Origin: an uncultured Oscillospiraceae bacterium
GTDB taxonomy: Bacteria > Bacillota > Clostridia > Oscillospirales > Ruminococcaceae
Direction of reading: 5' to 3'
DNA length: 24,550 bases
Assembly: GCA_910578755.1 (NCBI GenBank)
Contig: CAJTSZ010000019.1
Location: 1 to 24,550, forward strand
Below the pieces are notes generated by a model, which worked only from the letters and a program-made list of their open reading frames with translations, was not told where the DNA came from and ran no database searches. The position numbers and the translations under genes were made by a program. Positions within the stretch are counted from its first letter, which is position 1. The number at the start of each line of letters is the position of its first letter. Below are positions 7,905-15,182 of this stretch, piece by piece.

Positions 7905-8182
7905 ACTGCAAAGCAAATTGTGGCCCCCAGGGCAGTTTGTAGGAAACACTGTAAGGCAGGTTTAGGCAGGCGGGGTAAAATTTAGGGGCGGTTTATTAAA
8001 AATTCTGAAATTTCGGTAAAAAGCACAGCGCAAAGGGCCGGAAAAGGTTGACCTTACTTGTAGAACAATGGTAAAATAATACGATAAGTAAGATAGAAAG
8101 ACGAATTTTGCGTTTACTATAAACTGTGCCCGTACCACTTTTTGGTACCAACAAAAAATGAAAGGGAAAGAAGGGAATAGCT
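7905..8182. other. Leader region upstream of rpe
   Basis: Together with the aldo/keto reductase leader this forms a gene-free stretch of about 350 bases between divergent genes. Besides the two promoter candidates it contains a small inverted repeat GTACCA / TGGTAC (about 8131-8147) directly before the rpe ribosome site. No riboswitch class was recognised. Confidence 0.5.
8048..8077 (+). promoter_or_regulatory. Possible promoter of rpe
   Basis: TTGACC (8048-8053) and TAAAAT (8072-8077) have an 18-base spacer and lie about 105 bases before the rpe start. Confidence 0.55.
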
Positions 8183-8836
8183 ATGGTAAAAATTTCCCCC
8201 TCTATTTTGGCCAGCGACTTTGCCAACCTGGGCAATGAAGTGAAAAGAATGGAAGAGGCCGGGGTTGAAATGCTCCATATTGACGTAATGGATGGCCATT
8301 TTGTGCCCAATATTTCTTTTGGAGCGCCAGTAATGAAGTGCATCCGCAAGGATTTTAACGGTATTTTTGACGTCCACTTGATGATTAGCGAGCCCCTGCG
8401 CTACATTGGGGACTTTGTAAAGGCGGGGGCCAATATCATCACCTTCCATGTGGAATGTGACAGTGATATTAAAGAAACCATCAATGCCATTAAAGGCGCG
8501 GGCATTAAGGCAGGCCTTTCCATAAAGCCGGGTACCCCAGCCCAGGCGGTTGCCCCTTACCTGGACCAGTTGGATATGGTGCTGGTGATGACGGTGGAAC
8601 CAGGCTTTGGCGGCCAGTCCTTTATGGCGGATATGATGCCCAAGGTACAGGAGATCCGCAGAATGATTACTGCTGCCGGCAAAGAAATTGATTTGCAGGT
8701 AGATGGCGGCGTAAACAATGAAACAGGCCGCATTTGCTGGGAAAACGGCGCCAATGTTTTAGTGGCAGGTTCCCATCTGTTCCAGCAGGCGGACTACTCC
8801 CAGGCTGTGGAAGCCCTGCGGGAAAGCTGCCAATAA
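8183..8836 (+). CDS. rpe: Ribulose-phosphate 3-epimerase
   Basis: A 217-residue TIM-barrel enzyme of normal length that interconverts ribulose 5-phosphate and xylulose 5-phosphate in the pentose phosphate pathway. The metal and catalytic signatures are all present: SILASDFANL at the N-terminus, HIDVMDGHFVPN, DVHLMI, the histidine in FHVE, the phosphate-binding VEPGFGGQSF, and the catalytic aspartate in QVDGGV. GAAGGGA lies just before the ATG. The gene is convergent with the mecA-like gene, whose stop is only 8 bases away. In many Firmicutes rpe sits near rsgA and prkC; those genes are not here, so it is a solitary copy in this window. Confidence 0.97.
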   Translation: MVKISPSILASDFANLGNEVKRMEEAGVEMLHIDVMDGHFVPNISFGAPVMKCIRKDFNGIFDVHLMISEPLRYIGDFVKAGANIITFHVECDSDIKETINAIKGAGIKAGLSIKPGTPAQAVAPYLDQLDMVLVMTVEPGFGGQSFMADMMPKVQEIRRMITAAGKEIDLQVDGGVNNETGRICWENGANVLVAGSHLFQQADYSQAVEALRESCQ

Positions 8837-8844
8837 CCAAAATA

Positions 8845-9441
8845 TTAGGACAATTCCTCCTCTGGGGGCAAGGGCTTTTCAAAGCAGCGGCATAAAAAAT
8901 CCACCGCATTGGAGGAAAGCAGCGAACGGCCGTGTTCCTGCAAAACAGCAAGGGAAAGGCTGCCCCGGCCGGCTTTTTGGCCGTATTCGGCGGCAAGGTG
9001 TTCGGCTGCTCCTTGGGAACCATCTAAAAGAAACAAAACAAGGTAATATTTATTATTCATATAGTAAAGGCTGCTTTGCAGCACACGGTGGCTGCACTGG
9101 CGGTACAAGCGGCAGCAGCTATCAATTAGGTGTTCGCTGTTCTCAAAGGAAAAAACTTGAGGCTGGCAGGCAGCGGGCGCCTCCGCCTCCTGGTGGGGCA
9201 GAAGGGTGAAGTAAAACTGGCAGCCCCCGGCATCATCCCAGGGGAAAACCTGTATTAAAAGGCGGCGGCCGTCCGGCAAAAAGCCGGTTTGGGCCAGGGC
9301 AGCTTCCAGCAGCTGGTTAATTACCCTTCGGGTGTGGGGGTTAATGTAATCCAGGGCTTCGTAAGTAATGCCCAGCTGTGCCATATCCTGGGTTGTCAAC
9401 AGTATTTGCAGTTTATCCTCCCGTAGGCGGTTAATTTCCAT
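8845..9441 (-). CDS. MecA-like adaptor protein
   Basis: A 198-residue protein resembling MecA, the adaptor that brings substrates to the ClpC/ClpP protease. The N-terminal block (MEINRLREDKLQILLTTQDM, then LGITYEALDY) matches the substrate-binding domain layout. A short spacer rich in Glu, Ala and Pro follows (HQEAEAPAA). The C-terminal block contains FENSEHLIDSCCRL, SSLYYMNNKYYLVLFL, an AAEYG segment and LQEHGRSLLSSNAVDFL, which parallels the ClpC-binding domain order. It is slightly shorter than typical MecA (about 215-240) and Cys-richer. The start at 9441 has AAAGG 9 bases upstream; 15 extra upstream codons are Arg/Ala-rich and unlikely. It is divergent from the rnfC-like gene. Its target is unknown. 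Confidence 0.75.
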   Translation of the reverse strand: MEINRLREDKLQILLTTQDMAQLGITYEALDYINPHTRRVINQLLEAALAQTGFLPDGRRLLIQVFPWDDAGGCQFYFTLLPHQEAEAPAACQPQVFSFENSEHLIDSCCRLYRQCSHRVLQSSLYYMNNKYYLVLFLLDGSQGAAEHLAAEYGQKAGRGSLSLAVLQEHGRSLLSSNAVDFLCRCFEKPLPPEEELS

Positions 9442-9539
9442 GAAGCATCTGCCTTTCTTTGCGCGGGCCTGCTGCGCCCGGCGCAAAATAATTGGTACTA
9501 TTAGCAGGAAGTAGGAAGAAAGAAGAGGTTGACCTCAAT

Positions 9540-10580
9540 ATGTTTTTAAAAAATAATAATGGGATTATTTTGGACCAGGTGAAGGAACCCGCCTTTTCCC
9601 GGGATTTACTCCCGTTTTTAAGTTCTTCCCCCCAGGGGGCTAATTCATGGGCCCCTGTGGAGGATATAGAATCCCTTTCCCTAAAGCAGGTTATGGACCT
9701 TGCCCAGCGGGCTGGTATTATAGATGAAAATAACAGCAAGCCCTTGGCGGAAAGGCTGAAAAAATGGGCAAAAACACCGCCTACGGCAGTGGTGGGCGAC
9801 GCTATTGACGATGAGCCCTATGTTTCCAGCCAGGTGAACCCCCTGCTGAAGCTAAGCCAGGAGGCAGCCGGCGGCCTGCGGATTTTGCAGAAGGCCCTGG
9901 GCGCCCCAAAGGCTTACTTTGCTGTGTATAAAGAAATGTACGACCTTAATACAAAAGTCCCCTCTAAGGTGGAGGGTTTCCCCGTAGTAAAAATTGGAGG
10001 GCGCTACCCCATGGAGCAGCGGGCCATTAGCCGCCTTGGGCGGGATACCCTGCTGCTGGGCTGCGGGGCGCTGATTCACCTGTACCGGGCGGCAGTAAAG
10101 GGCCAGCCCCAAACCACCTGTTTTGTTACGGTGGCGGGCAACTGTATTGGCAACCCGGCCAACCTGGAGGTAACCATTGGCACCACGGTGGCTCAGGTGC
10201 TGGAGCGCTGCGGGCTAATACAGGACCCAACTTACATTGTTTCCGGCGGCGCTATGAAGGGCAAGCCGGTTTTGGAACCGGAAAATACCATTATTCAAGT
10301 GGGAACCAGGGCCGTTTTGGCCTTCCGGGAAAACCGTAAGGAAAGGCAGTATACCTGTATTGGCTGCGGCAGGTGCCTGGAGGTATGCCCCAGCGGCTTA
10401 AACCCGGCGCTGCTGTACCAGGCGTTAAGGGACCGGCGGGGCGTCACGGCGCAAAAGTTGGGCCTTAGCCGGTGTATTGGCTGTTCTACTTGCAGCTATA
10501 TCTGCCCTTCCAAGCTGGACCTTTCCCACACTATTTTTGAAGCAAACATAAAGAAAAAACGGGGGGAAGAAAATGAATAG
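9540..10580 (+). CDS. rnfC: RnfC-like iron-sulfur protein lacking the flavin/NADH site
   Basis: A 346-residue protein, about 90-100 residues shorter than usual RnfC. The C-terminal two-cluster domain is intact: C273-C276-C279-C283 (CIGCGRCLEVCP) and C312-C315-C318-C322 (CIGCSTCSYICPSK). The middle has the SLBB-like segment (FVTVAGNCIGNPANLEVTIG). In canonical RnfC the N-terminal domain has a glycine-rich loop (GxGGAGFPT) and GAECEPY for FMN and NADH. Here the aligned places read IIDENNSKPLA (about residues 60-70) and GDAIDDEPY (86-94), so the nucleotide site appears lost. The start is the ATG at 9540; the frame extends 16 codons to a TTG, and the ribosome site (AGAGG) is modest. It is the first gene of the operon, and its stop overlaps the next start by 8 bases. 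Confidence 0.85.
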   Translation: MFLKNNNGIILDQVKEPAFSRDLLPFLSSSPQGANSWAPVEDIESLSLKQVMDLAQRAGIIDENNSKPLAERLKKWAKTPPTAVVGDAIDDEPYVSSQVNPLLKLSQEAAGGLRILQKALGAPKAYFAVYKEMYDLNTKVPSKVEGFPVVKIGGRYPMEQRAISRLGRDTLLLGCGALIHLYRAAVKGQPQTTCFVTVAGNCIGNPANLEVTIGTTVAQVLERCGLIQDPTYIVSGGAMKGKPVLEPENTIIQVGTRAVLAFRENRKERQYTCIGCGRCLEVCPSGLNPALLYQALRDRRGVTAQKLGLSRCIGCSTCSYICPSKLDLSHTIFEANIKKKRGEENE

Positions 10581-11550
10581 TAATTTTTATCCGTCCCCGT
10601 ATATCCGTTACAGGGACTCTGCCCGCACCATTATGCAGGACGCCATAATTGTCCTGCTGCCGCCCTTCCTTATGGCGTGGTTTTACTATGGCCTGCGCAG
10701 TTTGGTTTTGGGGTTGGTTTCTGTGCTGGGCTGTGTATGCACCAGTGGGCTTTTCAGTCTTTTGGCAGGGAAAAAACCAAATCCACGGGATTTTTCCCCC
10801 ATTGTTACAGGCATGGTTATTGCCTTGCTGCTGCCGGCCTCCGTTCCCTTTTATGTGCCGCTGACAGCAGGGGTGTTCGCCATGGGGGTTGTAAAGTTCC
10901 CCTTTGGAGGTACTGGCTATAACCTGTTTAATCCGGCAGCCGGCGGCCTTGCCTTTGCCGCCCTGTGCTTCCCAAAAGAAATATTTTCCTATACAATCCC
11001 CCTGGAAACCTTGCCTATTGTCATTAGCGAAGGGGTGAAGTATGTACAAAGCCCGGCGGCTATTATGGCCCTGGGGGGTATTCCCTCCATTGATACAACA
11101 GAAATGCTTTTGGGCAATTTCCCCGGCCCTATGGGGGCCACTAACATTTTAGTAATAGGGGCTTGTTTATTATACCTGCTGGTAAGAAAAAGCACCGTGT
11201 GGTATGTGCCGGCTGTTTATTTGGGCACGGTTTCCGCCGTTGCCGCCCTGTGCGGGCTGGAAGGGGTTTCGGCAGGCCAGGCTGTGGTGCTGGAACTGAT
11301 TTCCGGTTCCCTGCCCTTTGTGGCTGTGTTTATGCTTACGGACCCAGTAACCCAGCCTAAGCGCCCCTTGGCTAAGGTGTGCTATGCGGTGGCAGCAGGC
11401 TTTTGCACTATGCTGTTCCGTTACTTTGGGGCTGTAGCGCCCAGTTCTATTTTCGCATTGCTGCTGGCAAACAGCTTAAGCCCCGCCCTGGACGCATGGG
11501 CGGAGGAGATGGCCGCAGCAGGAAGGGAGGTAAGGTATGAAGGAAAATAA
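10573..11550 (+). CDS. rnfD: RnfD-like membrane subunit without the flavinylation threonine
   Basis: A 325-residue multi-spanning protein of the RnfD/NqrB family. It begins with SPYIRYRDSARTIM, as RnfD does, and shows PFGGTGYNLFNPA, GNFPGPMGATN and the late FMLTDPVTQPK plus FALLLANSLSP blocks, all in family order. In RnfD one FMN is bound covalently to the threonine in a motif such as SxATP. The aligned segment here is YVQSPAAIMAL with Pro161 at the threonine position, and GSxGETS has become GPMGATN. Covalent flavin attachment therefore seems impossible at this site. GGGGGAAG precedes the ATG. It overlaps the upstream gene by 8 bases and the downstream gene by 14, indicating translational coupling. 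Confidence 0.87.
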   Translation: MNSNFYPSPYIRYRDSARTIMQDAIIVLLPPFLMAWFYYGLRSLVLGLVSVLGCVCTSGLFSLLAGKKPNPRDFSPIVTGMVIALLLPASVPFYVPLTAGVFAMGVVKFPFGGTGYNLFNPAAGGLAFAALCFPKEIFSYTIPLETLPIVISEGVKYVQSPAAIMALGGIPSIDTTEMLLGNFPGPMGATNILVIGACLLYLLVRKSTVWYVPAVYLGTVSAVAALCGLEGVSAGQAVVLELISGSLPFVAVFMLTDPVTQPKRPLAKVCYAVAAGFCTMLFRYFGAVAPSSIFALLLANSLSPALDAWAEEMAAAGREVRYEGK

Positions 11551-12214
11551 AGTAAACCGTTACAAACAGTTTTTGCGCTGCGGCCGCGGCATATTCTATA
11601 AAAACCCAGTGCTTTCCTTTGGGCTGGCCCTGCCCTTTGCGGTGGTGGTTACCACCAGCCTGCAAAGCGGCGTGGCCCTTTCCCTGGCAGCCTTGGTGAC
11701 CTATTTTCCTACGGTTATGGTGGCCTCTTTGGTGGGGGAACGGCTGCCCCATTGGCTGCGTGTAGCAGTTTACCCTTTGGCGGCGGCTTTGTTTTTGCTG
11801 CCGGCCCGGTACCTTATTTCACAGCTGTTTGTTACCGCGGCGGATACTATGGGCGCTTATATGTCCATGCTTTGTGTAAGCACCATGCTCCTGTTTGGCG
11901 TGGAAGAAGCGGTAGCGCTGCACAGCCACAAAAAAACTTTTTTGTATGGGCTGCGCACCTGGCTGGGCTTTACCCTTGTAGTAGTTTTAATTTCTCTTAT
12001 GCGGGAAATGATTGGCAGCGGTTCTGTTTGGCACACTTCTTTAAGTTGGGTGCCTGTAAAGCTGCCGGGGGTTTTGGTAGCCTGCGGGGGATGGATTTTC
12101 TTAGGCTTTATGGCTGCGTTGGGCAAAAAGCTTCACCGAGGGCTCCTTGCCCTTTTCCGCCGCAGTGAGGAACAAAAAAAGGCCGCCCAAAAAGCCAAGG
12201 CAATGGAACAATAA
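11537..12214 (+). CDS. rnfE: RnfE-like membrane subunit lacking the iron-sulfur cysteines
   Basis: A 225-residue membrane protein of the RnfE/NqrD family, with about six hydrophobic segments and a basic, Gln/Lys-rich tail. Family landmarks are YKNPVLSFGL near the N-terminus, VEEAVALHSHK, and LMREMIGSGS with the conserved REMIGxG. Known RnfE has one cysteine in each of two inverted half-helices (GLCP and TNC), shared with RnfA to hold an iron-sulfur centre in the membrane. Here the first aligns with Pro33 (ALPFAV) and the second with Met117 (VSTMLLFG). Cys113 lies four residues before that position but is not the family ligand. GGGAGG precedes the start. It overlaps the rnfD-like gene by 14 bases. 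Confidence 0.85.
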   Translation: MKENKVNRYKQFLRCGRGIFYKNPVLSFGLALPFAVVVTTSLQSGVALSLAALVTYFPTVMVASLVGERLPHWLRVAVYPLAAALFLLPARYLISQLFVTAADTMGAYMSMLCVSTMLLFGVEEAVALHSHKKTFLYGLRTWLGFTLVVVLISLMREMIGSGSVWHTSLSWVPVKLPGVLVACGGWIFLGFMAALGKKLHRGLLALFRRSEEQKKAAQKAKAMEQ

Positions 12215-12246
12215 GCCGCGGTGAGGCTGGAAAGGCGTAAAAAACG

Positions 12247-12846
12247 ATGATGATTATTTTTCAAATGGCAGCAATATTTTTTGCAGCTGTTACAACAGAA
12301 AATATATTTTTTGCCCGCGCGCTGGACACAATACAGTTAAGGGAAATTACAAAAAGCCCAAGGAAAATACTTACCTTTGGCGCGGTATTAACCAGTATTT
12401 TGCTGGTAAGCTCAATTTTTCTTGCATTTATTGACCAATGGATTCGTATTTACCCCCTGTATTATTACATTGCCTCTATTGTATATTTAATAGTAAACGG
12501 CGGGGTATACATTGGGGCCTATTTGGGAATAAAAAAATATATCCCAACCCTTTTCCAAAAAATTGGCGGAATACTGCCCCTGGCCTCGGCCAACTGTGCT
12601 GTAATGGGGTCGCTGTTAATAGCAGCCCGCAGCAGCGCCCTAAACACCTGGTGGAAGTTTATTGTTTACAACCTTGGCAGCGGCGTTGGCTTTGTTTTAG
12701 CGTTGCTTTTGCTAAGCAGTGTAGAACGCAAGCTTGCTTACTGCAAGCCGCCAAAAGCCTTTAGCGGCTTGCCTTTGCGGTTAATTACAGTAGGTATTGT
12801 TTCCCTGGCCATTGCCGGCCTGGTGGGCAATCAGCTGGCAGCCTAA
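12247..12846 (+). CDS. rnfA: RnfA-like membrane subunit with only one of two cysteine ligands
   Basis: A 199-residue membrane protein of the RnfA/NqrE family, of normal length, with about six TM helices. The second half-helix signature is clear: GGILPLASANCAVMGSLL, with Cys117. In known RnfA the first half-helix contains NNFVL..FLGxCPFxG with another ligand cysteine. The aligned part here is ENIFFARALDTIQL, with Ile29 at the cysteine position. The C-terminal LRLITVGIVSLAIAGLVG block also matches the family. The start has GGAAAGG about 11 bases upstream, with a second ATG directly after the first. A 32-base gap follows the rnfE-like gene. rnfB, which normally follows rnfA, is absent. Confidence 0.85.
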   Translation: MMIIFQMAAIFFAAVTTENIFFARALDTIQLREITKSPRKILTFGAVLTSILLVSSIFLAFIDQWIRIYPLYYYIASIVYLIVNGGVYIGAYLGIKKYIPTLFQKIGGILPLASANCAVMGSLLIAARSSALNTWWKFIVYNLGSGVGFVLALLLLSSVERKLAYCKPPKAFSGLPLRLITVGIVSLAIAGLVGNQLAA

Positions 12847-12893
12847 AGTTGAACTTTGCCCCTTGTGGAAATCATATTGCTTGGAGGTGCGCA

Positions 12894-14072
12894 ATGGGAA
12901 ACCCTTACAGAATAAAGTCGCACAAACGAATATACAGAAAATCCCATGGAGCCATGCTGCTGCGGGGCGGTGCCTTTGTTGTAAGTGTACTGCTGCTTTT
13001 TGGGCTGGGCTGGGCTTTGTATGGCCCGGTATCCCGCTTATTTGAAAAAATTACAGCGGAAAAACCACCGGAAATCCAGGATGAGCCGCCTGTTTTGGAT
13101 GAATCAGTACCGGAACAGGAGGGTGTTTTGGAGGCAGAGCCTGAGCCTGAGCCAGCAGCAGTGGGGGTACAAAAAACAGCCTATTTGCCAACCGAGGTTG
13201 TGCGGGACAGGGAACGGCTGGCGGCAGCCCTTGCAGCGGTAAAAGCCCAAGGGTACGACGGCGTTATGGTCACCATAAAGGAAAAGGATGGCACAGTAAA
13301 CTATCCCATTGCCTACCGCAAGGAAATTGATAGACGGTACACCGCGGAAGCAACCTTTGATTTGGCTGCGGTTGCCGGGCAAATTAAAGACGCAGGCCTG
13401 GTTCCAACAGCGGCAGTGTATGTTTTTGAGGATAGAAAATATGCCGCCGCAGATAAAACCACCGGGGTGCGGTTTGCAGGCGCTACCTACCTTTGGCTGG
13501 ATAATGCCCCCGCCAATGGGGGCAGAAGCTGGCTGAACCCCTATTCCCCAGGGGCCCAGCAGTATATAGAAAAAGTGCTGGCGGATGTGGCCGCAGCAGG
13601 CTATGAGGAAATACTGCTCCGTTCCTTCCAGTTTCCAGTGGGGTATTCCATGGAGCTGATGGATTTTGGACAGGTGGAGCAAAGTAAGCAGGAACAGCTG
13701 CGCCAGTACGGCGCCAAGCTGGAACAGTGGGCAAAGGACCAGGGCTTGGTGCTGAAAATGGCCCTGCCGGCGGATTCCATGCTGGGCGGGGACAGCCGCG
13801 GCTACGATGGGGACAGTAGCGCCGTTGCCATGGCCAGCGTGGTAGTGGAAGCAAACCCAAGCAGCTTTGGGGAAGAATTTGTTACCCCGGAACTGAACCT
13901 GCCCAATCCCCAGGCCAACACCACAGCAACGGTGCAGGCAGCGGCCCAGGCAGCCCAGCGCAAGCTGGGGGACCGCACTATGGCAATTATGGTTTCCGGC
14001 AGCGAGGTTACCCCAGCCCAGCTGGAACAGGCCGGTATAAACAGGTATATTGTTTTTGACCCAGTTTTGTAA
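12894..14072 (+). CDS. Membrane-anchored DUF4015-like (glycosidase-related barrel) protein
   Basis: A 392-residue protein. A basic N-terminus (residues 1-20) is followed by one TM segment at about 22-43, a Glu/Pro-rich linker (about 55-90), and a barrel-like domain outside the membrane. The domain shows the order typical of DUF4015 putative glycoside hydrolases: YLPTEVVRD, GYDGVMVTIKEKDGTVNY, LVPTAAVYVFED, SWLNPYSPGAQQYI and AAGYEEILLRSFQFP. In family members I recall, the last motif is usually FDYxRFP; here it is LLRSFQFP (residues 241-248), so an acidic residue expected at the active site is missing. GGAGG lies 7 bases before the ATG at 12894. It is the last gene of the rnf-like operon, only 47 bases after rnfA, and shares the single-TM, outside-domain topology of the missing RnfG. 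Confidence 0.72.
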   Translation: MGNPYRIKSHKRIYRKSHGAMLLRGGAFVVSVLLLFGLGWALYGPVSRLFEKITAEKPPEIQDEPPVLDESVPEQEGVLEAEPEPEPAAVGVQKTAYLPTEVVRDRERLAAALAAVKAQGYDGVMVTIKEKDGTVNYPIAYRKEIDRRYTAEATFDLAAVAGQIKDAGLVPTAAVYVFEDRKYAAADKTTGVRFAGATYLWLDNAPANGGRSWLNPYSPGAQQYIEKVLADVAAAGYEEILLRSFQFPVGYSMELMDFGQVEQSKQEQLRQYGAKLEQWAKDQGLVLKMALPADSMLGGDSRGYDGDSSAVAMASVVVEANPSSFGEEFVTPELNLPNPQANTTATVQAAAQAAQRKLGDRTMAIMVSGSEVTPAQLEQAGINRYIVFDPVL

Positions 14073-14097
14073 CCACTGGAAGGAAAAACTGCAAAAA

Positions 14098-14131
14098 AAG
14101 CAGGAAACCTAAACAGGTTTCCTGCTTTTTG
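14098..14131. terminator. Bidirectional terminator between the rnf-like operon and the XRE gene
   Basis: The stem AGCAGGAAACCT / AGGTTTCCTGCT with loop AAAC is flanked by seven A on the left and five T on the right, so it can terminate both converging transcripts. Confidence 0.92.
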
Positions 14132-14179
14132 CGTGGTTAACGGTGGTTTTTCTGAATTTTTGGAGCCAGGTAAAGGCAC

Positions 14180-14620
14180 CTATTTCCAATGCTTTAACTT
14201 GGGAAGCTGCTCGGAAAAATATGCCCTTGCTTGTTTTGGTGTAAAATTGTCGTTGGACATATGGGCCGATAGAAAATCAAGCAATTCGTCCATGCTTTTA
14301 TATACAAACTGCCCGTCTGTATAGCACCATTTGCAGTAGTCCTCATTAAAGCTGTTATCTGGTTCCCGGCTAATAGCGGTATCATCTTCCAATGGCATAC
14401 CGCAGCACTGGCAGACCAGTTTTTGCGGGCTGCCCAGCAATGTGTTAATGGAAACATGGAATTCTGTGGAAATCTGCTTTAATGTTTCTATATTTGGGAC
14501 TGCCTCGCCGTTTTCCCAGCGGGAAACAGCCTGGCGTGTAACCGATAGCTTTTCCGCCAGCTCTTCCTGGGTTAAGTTATTTTTAACGCGAATATTTTTT
14601 AATACATCTTCTGTTTTCAT
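14180..14620 (-). CDS. XRE-family transcriptional regulator with C-terminal zinc ribbon
   Basis: A 146-residue protein. Residues 5-62 form a Cro/C1-type helix-turn-helix (LTQEELAEKLSVTRQAVSRW, then NGEAVPNIETLKQIS). Residues about 68-100 carry CQCCGMPLE and CKWCY (C70, C72, C73, C96, C99), a putative zinc-ribbon of the type found in small clostridial regulators. The tail (about 105-140) is helical. AGGGGG lies about 8 bases before the ATG. It stands alone, convergent with the rnf-like operon, and no target gene is obvious. Zinc or thiol sensing is possible but not shown. Confidence 0.88.
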   Translation of the reverse strand: MKTEDVLKNIRVKNNLTQEELAEKLSVTRQAVSRWENGEAVPNIETLKQISTEFHVSINTLLGSPQKLVCQCCGMPLEDDTAISREPDNSFNEDYCKWCYTDGQFVYKSMDELLDFLSAHMSNDNFTPKQARAYFSEQLPKLKHWK

Positions 14621-14734
14621 CCTTTAGCCCCCTTTAATTTATATTATAACTGGTGTTCTTTTTCCTTACAAGCAATCCTTTGTTGCTATTGAGGGCTGCC
14701 TTACCCCCTTTTTAGGAACATGGGTTTTGGGGTC

Positions 14735-14773
14735 AAAAAAGCAGCAGGCTTGCAAAAGCAAGCCCGCTGTTTT
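14735..14773 (-). terminator. Terminator of the minus-strand gene group at 14772-15853
   Basis: Read on the minus strand, CAGCGGGCTTGC, loop TTTT, GCAAGCCTGCTG (one mismatch) is followed by CTTTTTT. It sits right where the pseudogene at 14772-15143 would have ended. Confidence 0.8.
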
Positions 14774-15143
14774 AAGAAGACAGTTCTGGGAGGAAAAAAG
14801 CCCTTCCGCCGCATTGAGGAACAGTTGGCCGTTGTTCCCCTTAATTTTGTAGGCGCAGCCCTTGCAGTACATGGTATTTTCATTGACAGCAATGATTTAG
14901 TATGGTAGGTAATGGTGACCACAGGGGAGCGCCGGGCTGCCAGGTTACGATGTTAGCCAAATTGCGGACCAGGTGAAGCTGCTCCTGGTTAATGATAGTG
15001 TGGGAGCTGTTTAGCTGATGCTGTTCCACTGTAACGGAGAGCAGTTCTGTTTCCTTAGGGAGACCAGGAAGGGGAAGGCCCCTGGTAAAGAAAAACAGCA
15101 GGGATGTGGTGACAACAGAAAGGACAATTTTATACGGCTTCAT
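14772..15143 (-). pseudogene. Frameshifted gene for a small exported protein
   Basis: The ATG at 15143 has a good ribosome site (AAAGGAG, 10 bases upstream). It opens with a signal-peptide-like MKPYKIVLSVVTTSLLFFF, then a coherent segment (VTVEQHQLNSSHTIINQEQ, LVRNLANIVTWQPG). Coherent sequence then continues in a second frame (VTITYH, around 14917-14934) and a third frame (IIAVNENTMYCKGCAYKIK, then GNNGQLFLNAAEGLF, ending about 14805). The last shift would reach a stop at 14772, next to the terminator. Two shifts are well supported and a third is likely. Such small exported proteins with a short beta-rich domain are common in this lineage. I do not know the function. Sequencing error cannot be excluded, but several shifts favour real decay. 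Confidence 0.6.
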
Positions 15144-15182
15144 AGTGGATACTTCTCCTTTGGAATGGATGATAGACCAGTT

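Noticed and set aside
12849..12893. 15-codon extension of the DUF4015-type gene
   Set aside because: GGAGG lies inside this stretch just before the ATG at 12894, and the extension is not protein-like.
13104..13860. Long minus-strand frames opposite the DUF4015-type gene
   Set aside because: They are rich in Pro, Arg and Cys in a shadow pattern, have no ribosome sites and overlap a well-supported operon gene.
14666..14872. 68-residue CxxC protein (MYCKGCAYK...) as an independent gene
   Set aside because: It lacks a ribosome site, runs through the terminator hairpin, and its beginning continues a frameshifted gene starting at 15143.
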